Of a stretch of 64,000 nucleotides of DNA, positions 7,053 to 16,558 are shown in pieces (position 1 is the first letter of the stretch; each line of letters opens with the position of its first letter). The stretch is from Macrococcoides bohemicum (GTDB lineage: Bacteria; Bacillota; Bacilli; Staphylococcales; Staphylococcaceae): the NCBI RefSeq assembly GCF_003259675.1, contig NZ_PZJG01000003.1, positions 124,001 to 188,000 of the forward strand, in the 5' to 3' direction. The translations under genes and the position numbers were made by a program. The notes beneath the pieces were generated by a model. It was given only the letters and a program-made list of their open reading frames with translations. It searched no databases and was not told the DNA's origin.

Positions 7053-9302
7053 CTACATTTTTTCATGGAATGTTCTTGAAATAACATCTAATTGTTGTTC
7101 TCTTGTTAATTTAATAAAGTTTACTGCATATCCTGATACACGGATTGTAAGTTGAGGGTATTCTTCTGGATGTTCCATCGCATCAAGTAAAGTTTCTCTG
7201 TTAAATACGTTAATGTTTAAGTGGTGACCATGCTGCATTGCATATCCATCAAGTACACCAACTAAATTTTGTTGTTGTGAATCATCTTCTTTACCTAATG
7301 ATTTAGGTACGATTGAGAATGTATTAGATATACCATCTTTACAGCAATCATAAGGTAACTTCGCAACTGAAGATAATGAGGCTAAAGCACCGTTTTTATC
7401 TCTGCCGTGCATTGGGTTAGCACCTGGTGCAAAAGGTTCTCCTTCTTTGCGACCATCAGGTGTATTACCTGTTTTCTTACCATATACAACGTTTGAAGTG
7501 ATAGTAAGTACTGACATTGTATGTTCTGAATCGCGGTAAGTTTTGTGTTTACGTAATTTACCCATAAATGATTCTACTAATTCTACAGCGATATCATCGA
7601 CACGTGCATCATTGTTACCGTATTGAGGGAAATCTCCTTCAGTTTCGAAATCTACAACTAAACCATCTTCGTTACGGATTGTTTTCACTTTAGCGTATTT
7701 GATTGCTGATAATGAGTCGGCTGCAACTGAAAGACCTGCAATACCTGTAGCCATTGTACGAATAATTTCAGTGTCGTGTAAAGCCATTTCAATTCTCTCA
7801 TAGCTATATTTATCATGCATATAGTGGATAACGTTTAATGAGTTAATATAAACGCCGGCTAACCATTCCATCATTTGATCAAATTGTTTGTAAACTTTAT
7901 CATAATTTAAAATTTCATCAGTGATAGGCGCGAAGTTTGGTCCAACTTGAGCGCCGCTTACTTCGTCAACACCACCGTTGATTGCATATAATAATGTTTT
8001 TGCTAAGTTTGCACGTGCACCGAAGAATTGCATTTGTTTACCGATCTTCATTGCAGATACACAACAAGCAATTCCATAGTCGTCGCCATAACTTTCACGC
8101 ATTAAGTCGTCATTTTCATATTGAATTGAGCTTGTTTTAATACTCATTTTTGCACAATATTTTTTGAAGTTTTCAGGTAAACGTGTAGACCATAATACAG
8201 TTAAGTTTGGTTCTGGTGCTGGACCTAAGTTATCTAATGAATGTAAGAAACGGAAAGAGTTTTTTGTAACTAATGGACGTCCATCAATACCGACTCCACC
8301 GATTGATTCAGTTACCCAAGTAGGGTCTCCAGAGAATAATGCGTTGTAATCTGGTGTACGTGCAAATTTAACTAAACGTAATTTCATGATGAAGTGGTCG
8401 ATGATTTCCTGTACTTCGATTTCTGAAATTGTACCAGCTTTTAAATCACGTTCTGCATAAATATCTAAGAATGTAGATACACGACCTAAACTCATTGCAG
8501 CACCGTTTTGTTCTTTAATTGCTGCTAAGTATGCTAAGTAAGTCCATTGAACAGCTTCTTTAAAGTTTTCAGCTGGACGAGAAATATCAAATCCATAAAT
8601 ATTACCTAATTCTTTTAATTCATTTAATGCACGATATTGTTCAGAAACTTCTTCACGTAAACGAATAATGTCTTCTGACATTACTGATGATAAGTTATTG
8701 AAGTCTTTTTGTTTTTCATTCATTAAGAAATCTACACCATATAATGCAACACGGCGGTAGTCACCGATAATACGACCACGTCCGTAAGCATCTGGAAGAC
8801 CGGTAATGACACCAGCTTTGCGACAAGCTAACATTTCTTTAGAGTAAGCATCGAATACACCAGCATTGTGTGTTTTACGATAATCTGTAAATGTTTTTTC
8901 AGTTTCTTTATCTAATTCATAGCCATATGCTTCACAAGCAGCTTTTGCCATACGAATGCCACCAAATGGTTGCATAGAGCGTTTGAAAGGTTTCTCAGTT
9001 TGAACACCGACAATTGTTTCAAGATCTTTATTTAAATAACCTGCGTCATGCGATGTGATAGTAGATGGTATTTTTGTATCCATATCCCACATACCACCAC
9101 GTTCACGTTCTTCTTTTGTTAACTGCATAACTTGATTCCATAATGTCTTAGTTGCTTCAGTTGGTCCAGCTAAAAACTCATCTTTACCGTCATATAAAGT
9201 GTAGTTTAGTTGGATAAATTCACGAACGTCGATTCTTTTGTTCCATTTACCAGTTTTAAAACCTTCCCAAGCATGTGTTTTTTTAGTTTCTTCTTTAAAC
9301 AT
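7053..9302 (-). CDS. pflB: Formate C-acetyltransferase (pyruvate formate-lyase)
   Basis: PflB cleaves pyruvate with CoA to acetyl-CoA and formate under anaerobic conditions in the cytoplasm. The 749-residue length is standard. The twin active-site cysteines appear in GIACCVSAM (~residues 412-420) and the glycyl-radical loop RVSGYAVNF lies near the C-terminus (~720-728). GGAGG precedes the ATG. It is the first gene of pflBA. The upstream region carries a TATAAT box with an operator-like dyad (9363-9378) over the -35 position, consistent with control by NADH/oxygen status. Confidence 0.97.
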   Translation of the reverse strand: MFKEETKKTHAWEGFKTGKWNKRIDVREFIQLNYTLYDGKDEFLAGPTEATKTLWNQVMQLTKEERERGGMWDMDTKIPSTITSHDAGYLNKDLETIVGVQTEKPFKRSMQPFGGIRMAKAACEAYGYELDKETEKTFTDYRKTHNAGVFDAYSKEMLACRKAGVITGLPDAYGRGRIIGDYRRVALYGVDFLMNEKQKDFNNLSSVMSEDIIRLREEVSEQYRALNELKELGNIYGFDISRPAENFKEAVQWTYLAYLAAIKEQNGAAMSLGRVSTFLDIYAERDLKAGTISEIEVQEIIDHFIMKLRLVKFARTPDYNALFSGDPTWVTESIGGVGIDGRPLVTKNSFRFLHSLDNLGPAPEPNLTVLWSTRLPENFKKYCAKMSIKTSSIQYENDDLMRESYGDDYGIACCVSAMKIGKQMQFFGARANLAKTLLYAINGGVDEVSGAQVGPNFAPITDEILNYDKVYKQFDQMMEWLAGVYINSLNVIHYMHDKYSYERIEMALHDTEIIRTMATGIAGLSVAADSLSAIKYAKVKTIRNEDGLVVDFETEGDFPQYGNNDARVDDIAVELVESFMGKLRKHKTYRDSEHTMSVLTITSNVVYGKKTGNTPDGRKEGEPFAPGANPMHGRDKNGALASLSSVAKLPYDCCKDGISNTFSIVPKSLGKEDDSQQQNLVGVLDGYAMQHGHHLNINVFNRETLLDAMEHPEEYPQLTIRVSGYAVNFIKLTREQQLDVISRTFHEKM

Positions 9303-9347
9303 ATTAATCCCTCCAAAATTTCATTATGTTAATTCCTTCACAATTCC

Positions 9348-9399
9348 ATTATAACAACTTTACGTGAAATTAATCACATTATTTTTGGAAACGGTTAAT
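9348..9399 (-). promoter_or_regulatory. pflB promoter with Rex/CRP-type operator candidate
   Basis: On the minus strand a TATAAT -10 box lies at 9353-9348; the -35 position falls inside the dyad TGTGATTAATTTCACG (9378-9363). This resembles both the Rex operator (TTGTGAAnnnnTTCACAA) and the CRP/ArcR type (TGTGAnnnnnnTCACA), with one or two mismatches. Further upstream TGGAAACGGTTAAT (9386-9399) matches the CcpA cre consensus at 11 of 14 positions, a weak hit. The rest of the 265-base region between pflB and 9568 shows nothing else. Confidence 0.5.
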
Positions 9400-9567
9400 T
9401 TTTTTAAAAATGTTGATTTAAAGCTTTTTATCTGTAATGGTACACATTATTATTTTGTTTTTTGTATATATAACAGTTAAGATTTATAGCTTTTGGAGTC
9501 CATTAATATTTAAGTTTAGTGTGGAGTTATCAAACATATCCATGTACAATAAAAAAGGTGAAATAAC

Positions 9568-10020
9568 ATGAGGAAATTATTGATAAATGAAACAATTAAG
9601 ATAAAAGAAATTGCGGCATTACATGAACATATCCCATTAACTTACGATTCATCATATAAAGTAACACCTTTGGATATTGATTTGCGATACGAATCAATTC
9701 AATTACTGATGAAGAATAAGCAAGATCAGATTATAGTCCTGGAACAAAACAACAAAATCTGTGCATACATTTGGTATGCAATAGATGATGGAATACATAT
9801 TAAATCAACATTTGTTTATCCGGAATATCGTAATCAAGGATACGCGATACAACTCAAGAACTTTGTTGAAACAATCGCCAAAGAACAACACATTGGTATT
9901 ATATACAGTGATGTTGATACGAGAAATTTTCCGATGAAACAATTAAATGAAAGATTAGGCTATCAATTTAAAGAGCATAGTAATCGAATGATAAAAATAA
10001 TAGAGGTGCAAAATGATTAG
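9568..10020 (+). CDS. GNAT family N-acetyltransferase
   Basis: The 150-residue protein has a GNAT core: strand IKSTFVYPEYRNQGYAIQLKNFVE (~residues 78-100) contains the acetyl-CoA pyrophosphate-binding motif (R-N-Q-G-Y-A), followed by FPMKQLNERLGYQF as the C-terminal helix-strand. The substrate is unknown. AGGTG lies 8 bases before the ATG. It overlaps the start of the downstream CorA gene by 8 bases, so the two are cotranscribed; the reason for the pairing is unclear. Confidence 0.8.
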   Translation: MRKLLINETIKIKEIAALHEHIPLTYDSSYKVTPLDIDLRYESIQLLMKNKQDQIIVLEQNNKICAYIWYAIDDGIHIKSTFVYPEYRNQGYAIQLKNFVETIAKEQHIGIIYSDVDTRNFPMKQLNERLGYQFKEHSNRMIKIIEVQND

Positions 10021-10960
10021 AACGCTTTATATTGATGAAACGAATACGTTGCATGTTTGTGATTCACCCTATGATATAGAAGTAACGCCGAAATGGTTGT
10101 GGGTGGATATGAGTGAACCAACAAAAGAAGAGAATTTACTGCTAAGTCAGTTTTTTCACTTTCATCCATTATCTATTGAAGATGCAACGACGGTTAAACA
10201 ACGCCCGAAATATAAAGAATATGATGATTATTTATTTTTCGTCTTTCATGCAATTGACTTGCGTACGATGAAACCTGAAGAAATTGATATCTTTATCAAT
10301 TCAACCCTTATTGTGACTTATCATAAAGAAGCTTCTGAAGAGGTGGATAAAGTCTGGCATACGATGCTAAACAAAAAGCCGAATGAAAAGGTTACGACAA
10401 ATGAAGTGATGTATAAAACGCTTGACGCCATCGTCGATAACTATTTTCCTTTCGTATATGATTTAGAGGACAAAGTATTCTCGTTTGAAGATAGGCACTC
10501 AGTAGATATATCAACTGAGAACTTAATAGATGAAACGTTTGATTTGAGAGAAGATCTATTATTGATTAGACGTACAGTATTGCCAATGCGAGATTTAGTA
10601 TATCGACTATTAGAAGGCAGAGTATTGGCATTAAGTAAGAAACAGAAAATATTTCTGCATCATATTAATGACCATTTAATTAAGCAGGTAGAGATGATTG
10701 AATCTTCCCGTGAGATGACAGCGGATATTCGTGATAATTATATCTCTCTGAACTCTTTTAGAATGAATAATATCATGAAAATTTTAACAATATATTCAGT
10801 AATTTTTATGCCACTGACTTTAATTGCAGGAATTTACGGGATGAACTTTGATGTCATGCCTGAATTGCACTGGAAATACGGATATTTAGCAGTATGGATT
10901 GTGATGATTGCTATTACGGTTGGAATGATAGGCTACTTCCGAATAAAGAAGTGGTTTTAA
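10013..10960 (+). CDS. CorA-family Mg2+ transporter
   Basis: The 315-residue protein has a large cytoplasmic N-terminal domain and two C-terminal membrane helices. The signature YGMNF (the GMN selectivity motif) ends the first helix (~residue 278) and the second runs from LAVWIVMIAITVGMIGYF. The N-terminal domain carries PLSIEDATTVKQRPKYKEYDDYLFFVFHA, typical of the family. These pentameric channels admit Mg2+ (sometimes Co2+ or Ni2+), and some family members export other metals, so the ion is not certain. The start overlaps the GNAT gene. A strong terminator follows at 10962-10997. Confidence 0.92.
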   Translation: MIRTLYIDETNTLHVCDSPYDIEVTPKWLWVDMSEPTKEENLLLSQFFHFHPLSIEDATTVKQRPKYKEYDDYLFFVFHAIDLRTMKPEEIDIFINSTLIVTYHKEASEEVDKVWHTMLNKKPNEKVTTNEVMYKTLDAIVDNYFPFVYDLEDKVFSFEDRHSVDISTENLIDETFDLREDLLLIRRTVLPMRDLVYRLLEGRVLALSKKQKIFLHHINDHLIKQVEMIESSREMTADIRDNYISLNSFRMNNIMKILTIYSVIFMPLTLIAGIYGMNFDVMPELHWKYGYLAVWIVMIAITVGMIGYFRIKKWF

Positions 10961-10961
10961 T

Positions 10962-10997
10962 ATAAAAGGAGCAGAATTAAATTTCTGCTCCTTTTAT
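10962..10997. terminator. Bidirectional terminator
   Basis: ATAAAAGGAGCAGAA and TTCTGCTCCTTTTAT form a perfect 15-bp stem with a 6-base loop between the convergent corA-like and cupin genes. Confidence 0.88.
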
Positions 10998-10999
10998 CA

Positions 11000-11506
11000 T
11001 TATTTCACATATGTACTACAATAATAAATATTGTGCCATTCTTTAAACATTACACCTTTGTCACCTTCGATAGGGTCGTGTTCTGGTAACTTTACACTAT
11101 TTATCGTACTGTTAATTGTTTGGATTTCTTCATAGCTTGTTAACGTTTCAACATCAATATCTGTTGGGTATGCACCGACTACTTTAAAATCTTTACTTGC
11201 TTCGAGACTTTTATGACCATAGCCTGCAGGGAGTAATAATGCATCACCTTGTTTTACTTTTAACTGACTTCCTGATTCACCGCCTATCATTAAGGTTGCT
11301 TCACCTGAAGCGATACCAAGCACTTCATGTGTATTAGGATGGAAATGATGATAGTCAAATACACCATTTGTCCATATACCTGTCCATTGATTATGTTTAA
11401 ATATTTCAGTAAAATCTCCTTCAACTTCCTGATAGACGATAACTGGCAGGATCATGTGATTCGGTGTGCTTTTTGATACAGGACTATGAATTATTTTATA
11501 TTTCAT
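11000..11506 (-). CDS. Cupin-domain protein
   Basis: The 168-residue protein is a single-domain cupin. Motif 1 is seen in GVFDYHHFHPNTHEVLGIASGEATLMIGG (~residues 49-77), with two histidines and a glutamate able to bind metal, and motif 2 in GDALLLPAGYGHKSL (~87-101). It resembles small cupins of unknown substrate. It stands alone on the minus strand with AGGAGG upstream of the ATG and uses the shared terminator at 10962-10997. Confidence 0.8.
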   Translation of the reverse strand: MKYKIIHSPVSKSTPNHMILPVIVYQEVEGDFTEIFKHNQWTGIWTNGVFDYHHFHPNTHEVLGIASGEATLMIGGESGSQLKVKQGDALLLPAGYGHKSLEASKDFKVVGAYPTDIDVETLTSYEEIQTINSTINSVKLPEHDPIEGDKGVMFKEWHNIYYCSTYVK

Positions 11507-11652
11507 AATTATTCCTCCTCTTAATGATATATTATTATTGTTCGTTATTTCTTTTTATAAAGCAAAAGATAAGATTTTAACCAAATGTTAATTCCATACG
11601 AAATTTATATTCTATGTTAAAATAAAGATAGAATGATGAAGGTGGGATTAAC

Positions 11653-12561
11653 TTGAAAAACTTTGCGTACTTAGCAATTTCAGGTGCTTTATTTTTAACT
11701 GGCTGTAGCAATGATGATACAACAGCGATAAAAAAAGATATAGAATCATTAAAGCAGCAAAAAGATAAATCAGAAAAAGAATATAAATCATTACAGGAAG
11801 ATAATAAATCGATTGATAAAGAAATTAAAGAAAAGCAGTCTGAAATAGATACGCTGAAAAAAGAAAAAGAAGCTGAAATAAAAGTTCAAATTAAGCGTGA
11901 AGAAGCTGCGAAGAAAAAGCAGGAGGCTATCGATAGACGCAATCGATTGATCGCAAAACAAAAAGCTGAACAGGAAGCTAAAGTGCGTGCGCAGAAAGAA
12001 AAGAAAACAGCACAGGCAAGAAATAAAGCGACCATGCCAAACACAATTGCGGCAAGTACAAATGGTAAAATTCAAACGATTAAATCAATTCGTAACGTCG
12101 GACTTGATTTTAATGATGCCGGCATGAAGACATCAATTAACCGTATACAAATATTTAAAGTAACAGATATGCCCAAAGATCAGGTCGTACTGTTCGATGG
12201 TGAGACAGAAGGTTATGTACTAATCTATGAAGTAACTGCAGAGAATACTTTAGATAAGCCGTTATATTATAATAATATCGGTGTTCTGGATTTAGGTGAT
12301 AAGAAAATATTTTCTGAAAATGCTTCTTTTGTACCACCGGAATTACAGGAAAGTTCAATGAAGAAAAGTAAGAATAATTACAGTGAATATGCGCCAAAGG
12401 AAAAAACAATAAGTTATAAATCAATCGCTATTAATAAGGAAGACTATAAGCAGGTCGAAGCAGGTAAAGCGCATCTATTTATTAAAGGTGGCGTTTCACA
12501 GGCGAAAGATATGAAAGATAAAACAGATACGCAGTCAACAGGATATTTAATTCAGCAGTGA
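11653..12561 (+). CDS. Coiled-coil lipoprotein
   Basis: The 302-residue product starts with a lipoprotein signal peptide ending in the lipobox LTGC (Cys ~18), so it should be lipid-anchored on the outer face of the membrane. Residues ~25-125 are a highly charged K/E/Q-rich coiled coil, followed by a globular C-terminal domain of ~170 residues (from MPNTIAAST) with a beta-sandwich look, similar to DUF4352/DUF5067-type extracellular domains; that similarity is tentative. The start is TTG, with AAGGTGGG upstream. It opens an 11.6-18.9 kb stretch of secreted or anchored proteins. No function is assignable. Confidence 0.75.
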   Translation: MKNFAYLAISGALFLTGCSNDDTTAIKKDIESLKQQKDKSEKEYKSLQEDNKSIDKEIKEKQSEIDTLKKEKEAEIKVQIKREEAAKKKQEAIDRRNRLIAKQKAEQEAKVRAQKEKKTAQARNKATMPNTIAASTNGKIQTIKSIRNVGLDFNDAGMKTSINRIQIFKVTDMPKDQVVLFDGETEGYVLIYEVTAENTLDKPLYYNNIGVLDLGDKKIFSENASFVPPELQESSMKKSKNNYSEYAPKEKTISYKSIAINKEDYKQVEAGKAHLFIKGGVSQAKDMKDKTDTQSTGYLIQQ

Positions 12562-12636
12562 AAGAGCTAGATATTTTGAATGTTTTTTACGGATAGAATC
12601 GGGAATATGTAAGAAAAGACTACGGAGGCGTTCGAT

Positions 12637-12930
12637 ATGCATGAAGAGAAATTTGTACTGCTGGAAGGTAAATCATTTAAATTATCAGAAATAGCACGTG
12701 AACTTGAAGCAATTACGGGTTACACTGTTAAAGATAGTTATGGAGATATCAATCGCATTGTTGCACAGAAACCAAACTTTGATCAGGATTTTGAAAGTTA
12801 TTTAGTTACTTATGAATTCAACGAATCAGATGATTTAGCAGATGTAACTGTTACAACACCGAAAGATGAAGATGTCAATTTTCAAAATGACAAAGTTAAA
12901 GTGAGATTAATTTCTTATAAAACTAAATAG
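12637..12930 (+). CDS. Hypothetical protein (97 aa)
   Basis: I do not recognise this protein. It is small, acidic and soluble, with no signal peptide or membrane segment. The first half (FKLSEIARELEAITGYTVKDSYGD) looks helical and the second half beta-rich. A clear SD (ACGGAGG) precedes the ATG. It sits between two lipoprotein genes, 75 bases after the first. Confidence 0.6.
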   Translation: MHEEKFVLLEGKSFKLSEIARELEAITGYTVKDSYGDINRIVAQKPNFDQDFESYLVTYEFNESDDLADVTVTTPKDEDVNFQNDKVKVRLISYKTK

Positions 12931-12952
12931 TAACAACAAAATAAACTTACAG

Positions 12953-12994
12953 TAGTGTATTAGTGTATATGTCATAATATATATTAATACACTA
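12953..12994 (+). repeat. Inverted repeat before the frameshifted lipoprotein gene
   Basis: TAGTGTATTA (12953-12962) and TAATACACTA (12985-12994) are a perfect 10-bp inverted repeat with a 22-base AT-rich spacer, followed by TTTTAATG. It may terminate the 97-aa gene or act as an operator; the sequence does not decide. Confidence 0.4.
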
Positions 12995-13011
12995 TTTTAA
13001 TGAGGATGCAT

Positions 13012-14563
13012 ATGAAAAAAATAACAGCATTATTTGCAGCAACGATATTTCTAACTGCTTGTAATTCGGCAGATGAATCTAACACAACAAAACTTAAATC
13101 TGATGACGCAAACGAAATATTATTTGATGCTTCGCATGGCGTGACTGCTGGTGAAGCGGATTGGGTTATCGATGGTGGATTTTCTACGTTTAATGATGAC
13201 ATTAATAAGTTAGGTTTCACAACAGCTTCTACAGATTATCAGGCAGAGATTACACTGAAATTATTAAAACAATATAAAGCATTTATTATGCCGGAACCAA
13301 ATATACCTTTAAAAGCAAGTGAGCAACAAGCGATTAAACATTATGTCAATAGTGGTGGTAGCATCATGATGATTGCAGATCATTATAACGCTGACAGAAA
13401 CTTAAATCGCTTTGATGCCTCGGAAATTTTTAATGGATATCGACGCGGTGCATTTCGCAATATTACAAAAGGTATGTCACAGGATGAAATAAATTCTGAC
13501 AGAATGCAGGGATGTTACATCAAGCGATTATTTAAGTAAAACTTTCGGAGTACGATTCAGATATAATGCATTAGATGATGTCGTATTGTCAGCGAAAGAC
13601 GAAGACAATGCGTTTGGACTGCTCGATAATGTTGAGAAAGTAAATATGCATGCCGGCAGCACAATCATGATAGCTAATCCTGAAATCGCTAAAGGTATCA
13701 TCTACCCTGAAAAATTATCGAAACATGATAAATGGTCGCATGCGGTAGATCAAGAGGTCTATACGAATGGTTTTAAAGATGAAGGTGCCTTTATAGCTAT
13801 TAGTAAACTAGGAAAAGGCAAAGCCGTATTTATCGGTGATTCATCAATCGTTGAAGATAACACACCAAAATATGTGCGTGAAGATAATGGTCAGGAAAAG
13901 CAGACATACGATGGTATTCGCGAGATGGATCATCAAACTTTAATGGAAAATCTCGTAAAGTGGATGATGAAACAGGAAGACTATTCTTCTTTAAATGGTA
14001 AGTTTTCTTTGGATAAGCCAACGAAAGTGTTAAAATTTGAAATACCTGAGCAATCAACAGAACCGAAACGTGAGCCTTGGGGAACACCTGGACATAATTA
14101 TAAATGGTACGATCCATCAACTTTTGAACCAGGTAGTTTTGGCAAAGATACAAAGCATGTAACTGTACCAGGTAGCAATCATCAACAGAATAATAAATCT
14201 ATAAATAATAAAAAAGAGAATGAAGATAGTAAAAGTACACGGGAAAAAACGATAACCGGAAGTAAAATTGACGTCCAGTATCCAAAGACGGTAAATATCG
14301 GTCAGCGTTTCACCGTGGATGTTTATACTCAGGAACAGCTGGATCAAGTTTCAATTGAACTGATTGATGCAGATGGTGAGCAAGTCGGTCTTTTTGATGG
14401 CAATCCGCCCGGACAATCGCGTGCTTATGATACTAAAAAAAATGAAAATCGTTTTCATAGCTATTTTCATGGTAAGATAGCTAGAGAAGCGAACGGTGAG
14501 ATTACGATTAATATATATGCGAAAAATCAATTAATACAAAAAGAAAAGATGATTGTGAGGTAA
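13012..14563 (+). pseudogene. Frameshifted lipoprotein with GATase-like domain
   Basis: Two adjacent frames form one ~517-residue protein: the first runs from the ATG at 13012 (SD GAGG 6 bases upstream) to a stop at 13537, the second continues from ~13511 to 14563. The break falls in a GGG run at 13509-13511; dropping one G restores DRMQ-DVTSSDYLSKTFG. The N-terminus is a lipoprotein signal with lipobox LTAC. The central part (ILFDASHGVTAGEADW, VNSGGSIMMIADHYN, GKGKAVFIGDSS) has the alternating beta/alpha look of a class I glutamine-amidotransferase-like (DUF4350-type) fold, and the last ~110 residues, after a charged linker, look like a beta-sandwich. The stop lies 4 bases before the start of an M6 protease gene, so the two are one transcript. 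It could be a true loss of function, a phase-variable site or a sequencing error. Confidence 0.75.
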
Positions 14564-14567
14564 GGCA

Positions 14568-16271
14568 GTGAATATATTCATTAAAAGATTATCAATAGCA
14601 GCAATTTCGACTGTATTGTTACCAACGAGTATGGCATATGCTACAAATACACAAGTACCAAAGACAGAAGAAGAAATTAAGTTTGATAATACCGATAAGA
14701 TTAAAGTGAATGAACCAGTACTTAAATCAAGCGCTACTGTTGCCAATAAAGTGCCGGCATTTAAAAAAAGGATTTATCGTGAACAACCGATGAAAGAAAA
14801 AGTGCTTGTCGTGATGATGGACTTCAGTAATAGCCCGGCGTCTACTTTGACGAAAGCTGATACTGAAAATTATCGTAAAGTGTATGACAAGTCATATTAT
14901 GAGCAGTTATTCTTTGGAGATTCAATTACAGGACCCGATCAGAAAAAGTATGATTCTATTAAAAAGTATTATCAGAATGTATCTGGAAATAGTTTAGAAC
15001 TACAAGGGCAAGTAACAGGATGGTATCGTGCGAAACATCCTCTTAATTACTATGGTCATAATGAAGATGAAAAAGTAACTGAGTTAATTATGGAAGCAGC
15101 TGTGCATGCAGCCCAGGATAAAAGTATCGATATGAATAAATATGACCAATATGATTATTATGATTTAGACCAGGACGGTATTATGAAGGAACCGGATGGC
15201 ATCGTCGATAAATTTGTCGTTGTATTTAGTGGTATCGGTGAGAGTGAAGGAGGAGGTAAGTTCTTACAGAATTCAATTTGGGAACATGTTTCTGAAGTAG
15301 CGCTTTCGAAAAATGGTAATCCAAAGTCTATTCCAGGGACGTACAGCAAACATTCAAAATTCTATAAAAATCGTCTAGGTATCGCTGAATACGGTATTTT
15401 AGCTGAAGATAGTACCGTGGGCACATTCTCACATGAATTTGGACATATGCTTGGTTTGATTGATGAATATGACACAGCGCCGAATGCAAATAATCATGCC
15501 GGAGAACCAGTAAGATTCTGGTCATTGATGAGCTACGGTGCAGATGCGGGTATTATTCCCGGTATGGAACCAGTCGGTCTAAGTCCATTAGCAAAGTCAG
15601 ATTTACAACAAATTTACGGCGGGAACTGGATACTAGGTAGTGAATTGAACTATAAGAATATTTCTTCGAAGAAAAGATATTATTTATTAGATCAGGCAAG
15701 TATTAAAGGTGTTAATAATGATGTCGTGAAAGTGAATTTACCACCAATACGAAAGAAAGACAAGAATGGCAAAGTGAAAAACTATAATCATTATTATCTG
15801 TTAGAATGGCGTTCACATAATGGTGTAGATAAAGGACTTTCGCATATAAAGGATCCTTTTGGTATCAATCAATATGGTAAAGGTTTATTAATCTGGTATG
15901 TAAATGAAACATTCCCAGATAACGCAAATTTATCTAAACACTTTGGTAAAAGTTTAGTTGGTGTAGTTGATGCTAGTCCATCTAATATAACAACACCGGA
16001 TGGTTTAATACCGATGTCAGATACGCAAGTGTTTGATGCACCATTTAATACGAAAAGTTATGGTCAGTTTAATAAAGCAAAAAATTATTTCTTTAAGAAA
16101 AAATCAACTAAACCTGTAACTTTATTTACAGATAAACGTTATAGTTTATCTGCTAGAGATCACATGCAGGTACCAGATAGTAGTCGTATATTGCCGCAAC
16201 TTGGTATAAAGATTAAAGTTGAAGATCAAAATACGGATGGAACAGTAGCGAAAATCAGTATTTTCAAGTAA
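14568..16271 (+). CDS. Secreted M6 family metalloprotease (InhA-like, short form)
   Basis: The 567-residue product begins with a Sec signal peptide (cleavage after SMAYA, ~residue 25). The M6 zinc motif is FSHEFGHMLGLIDEYD (HExxH, ~residues 287-302), preceded by the DLDQDGIMKEPDGIVDKFVVVFSG block typical of immune inhibitor A peptidases. It lacks the inserted carbohydrate-binding-like (VEG) domain of the 792-residue paralog downstream, which accounts for most of the length difference. The start is GTG with GAGG upstream, 4 bases after the frameshifted lipoprotein gene. It should be a secreted Ca/Zn protease; the substrate is unknown. Confidence 0.9.
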   Translation: MNIFIKRLSIAAISTVLLPTSMAYATNTQVPKTEEEIKFDNTDKIKVNEPVLKSSATVANKVPAFKKRIYREQPMKEKVLVVMMDFSNSPASTLTKADTENYRKVYDKSYYEQLFFGDSITGPDQKKYDSIKKYYQNVSGNSLELQGQVTGWYRAKHPLNYYGHNEDEKVTELIMEAAVHAAQDKSIDMNKYDQYDYYDLDQDGIMKEPDGIVDKFVVVFSGIGESEGGGKFLQNSIWEHVSEVALSKNGNPKSIPGTYSKHSKFYKNRLGIAEYGILAEDSTVGTFSHEFGHMLGLIDEYDTAPNANNHAGEPVRFWSLMSYGADAGIIPGMEPVGLSPLAKSDLQQIYGGNWILGSELNYKNISSKKRYYLLDQASIKGVNNDVVKVNLPPIRKKDKNGKVKNYNHYYLLEWRSHNGVDKGLSHIKDPFGINQYGKGLLIWYVNETFPDNANLSKHFGKSLVGVVDASPSNITTPDGLIPMSDTQVFDAPFNTKSYGQFNKAKNYFFKKKSTKPVTLFTDKRYSLSARDHMQVPDSSRILPQLGIKIKVEDQNTDGTVAKISIFK

Positions 16272-16291
16272 ATAATTTAGAGAGAGAGGCT

Positions 16292-16396
16292 GGGACAGAA
16301 GTGTTCTGCCACAAGCAAAAACCGAACAAAACTAATAAATCGCTCTTTGATTTATAGTTTTTGTTCGGTTTTTGTCGTAGGGGCAACTTCTGTTCC
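16292..16396. repeat. Long nested palindromic intergenic repeat
   Basis: Outer arms GGGACAGAAGT (16292-16302) and ACTTCTGTTCC (16386-16396) enclose an inner imperfect stem of 26 bp per arm (16316-16341 with 16349-16374) with a 7-base tip. The left flank GAGAGAGGCTGGGACAGAA resembles the GGCTGGGACA-type dispersed intergenic repeats of staphylococci and macrococci. It lies between the two M6 protease genes and could also act as a terminator, since TTTTTG lies in the inner right arm. Confidence 0.75.
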
Positions 16397-16558
16397 GCCA
16401 TTTAAGCTGTTAAACAGAAGAGGGCTAAGACAAATTTCTCATCCACTTTTTGTTACATATTTGTAATAATAAAAATGTTAAAAATATATTTACAATTCTG
16501 AAAATTTAGAAGATAATAATTAAAGAAACAAAATTTAAAAACATTCGGGGGCTAAGCA

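Noticed and set aside
11791-12075. Open frame antisense to the coiled-coil lipoprotein, rich in Phe/Leu
   Set aside because: It is the complement of a lysine/glutamate-rich coding strand, which automatically yields Phe/Leu codons; no SD or family match.
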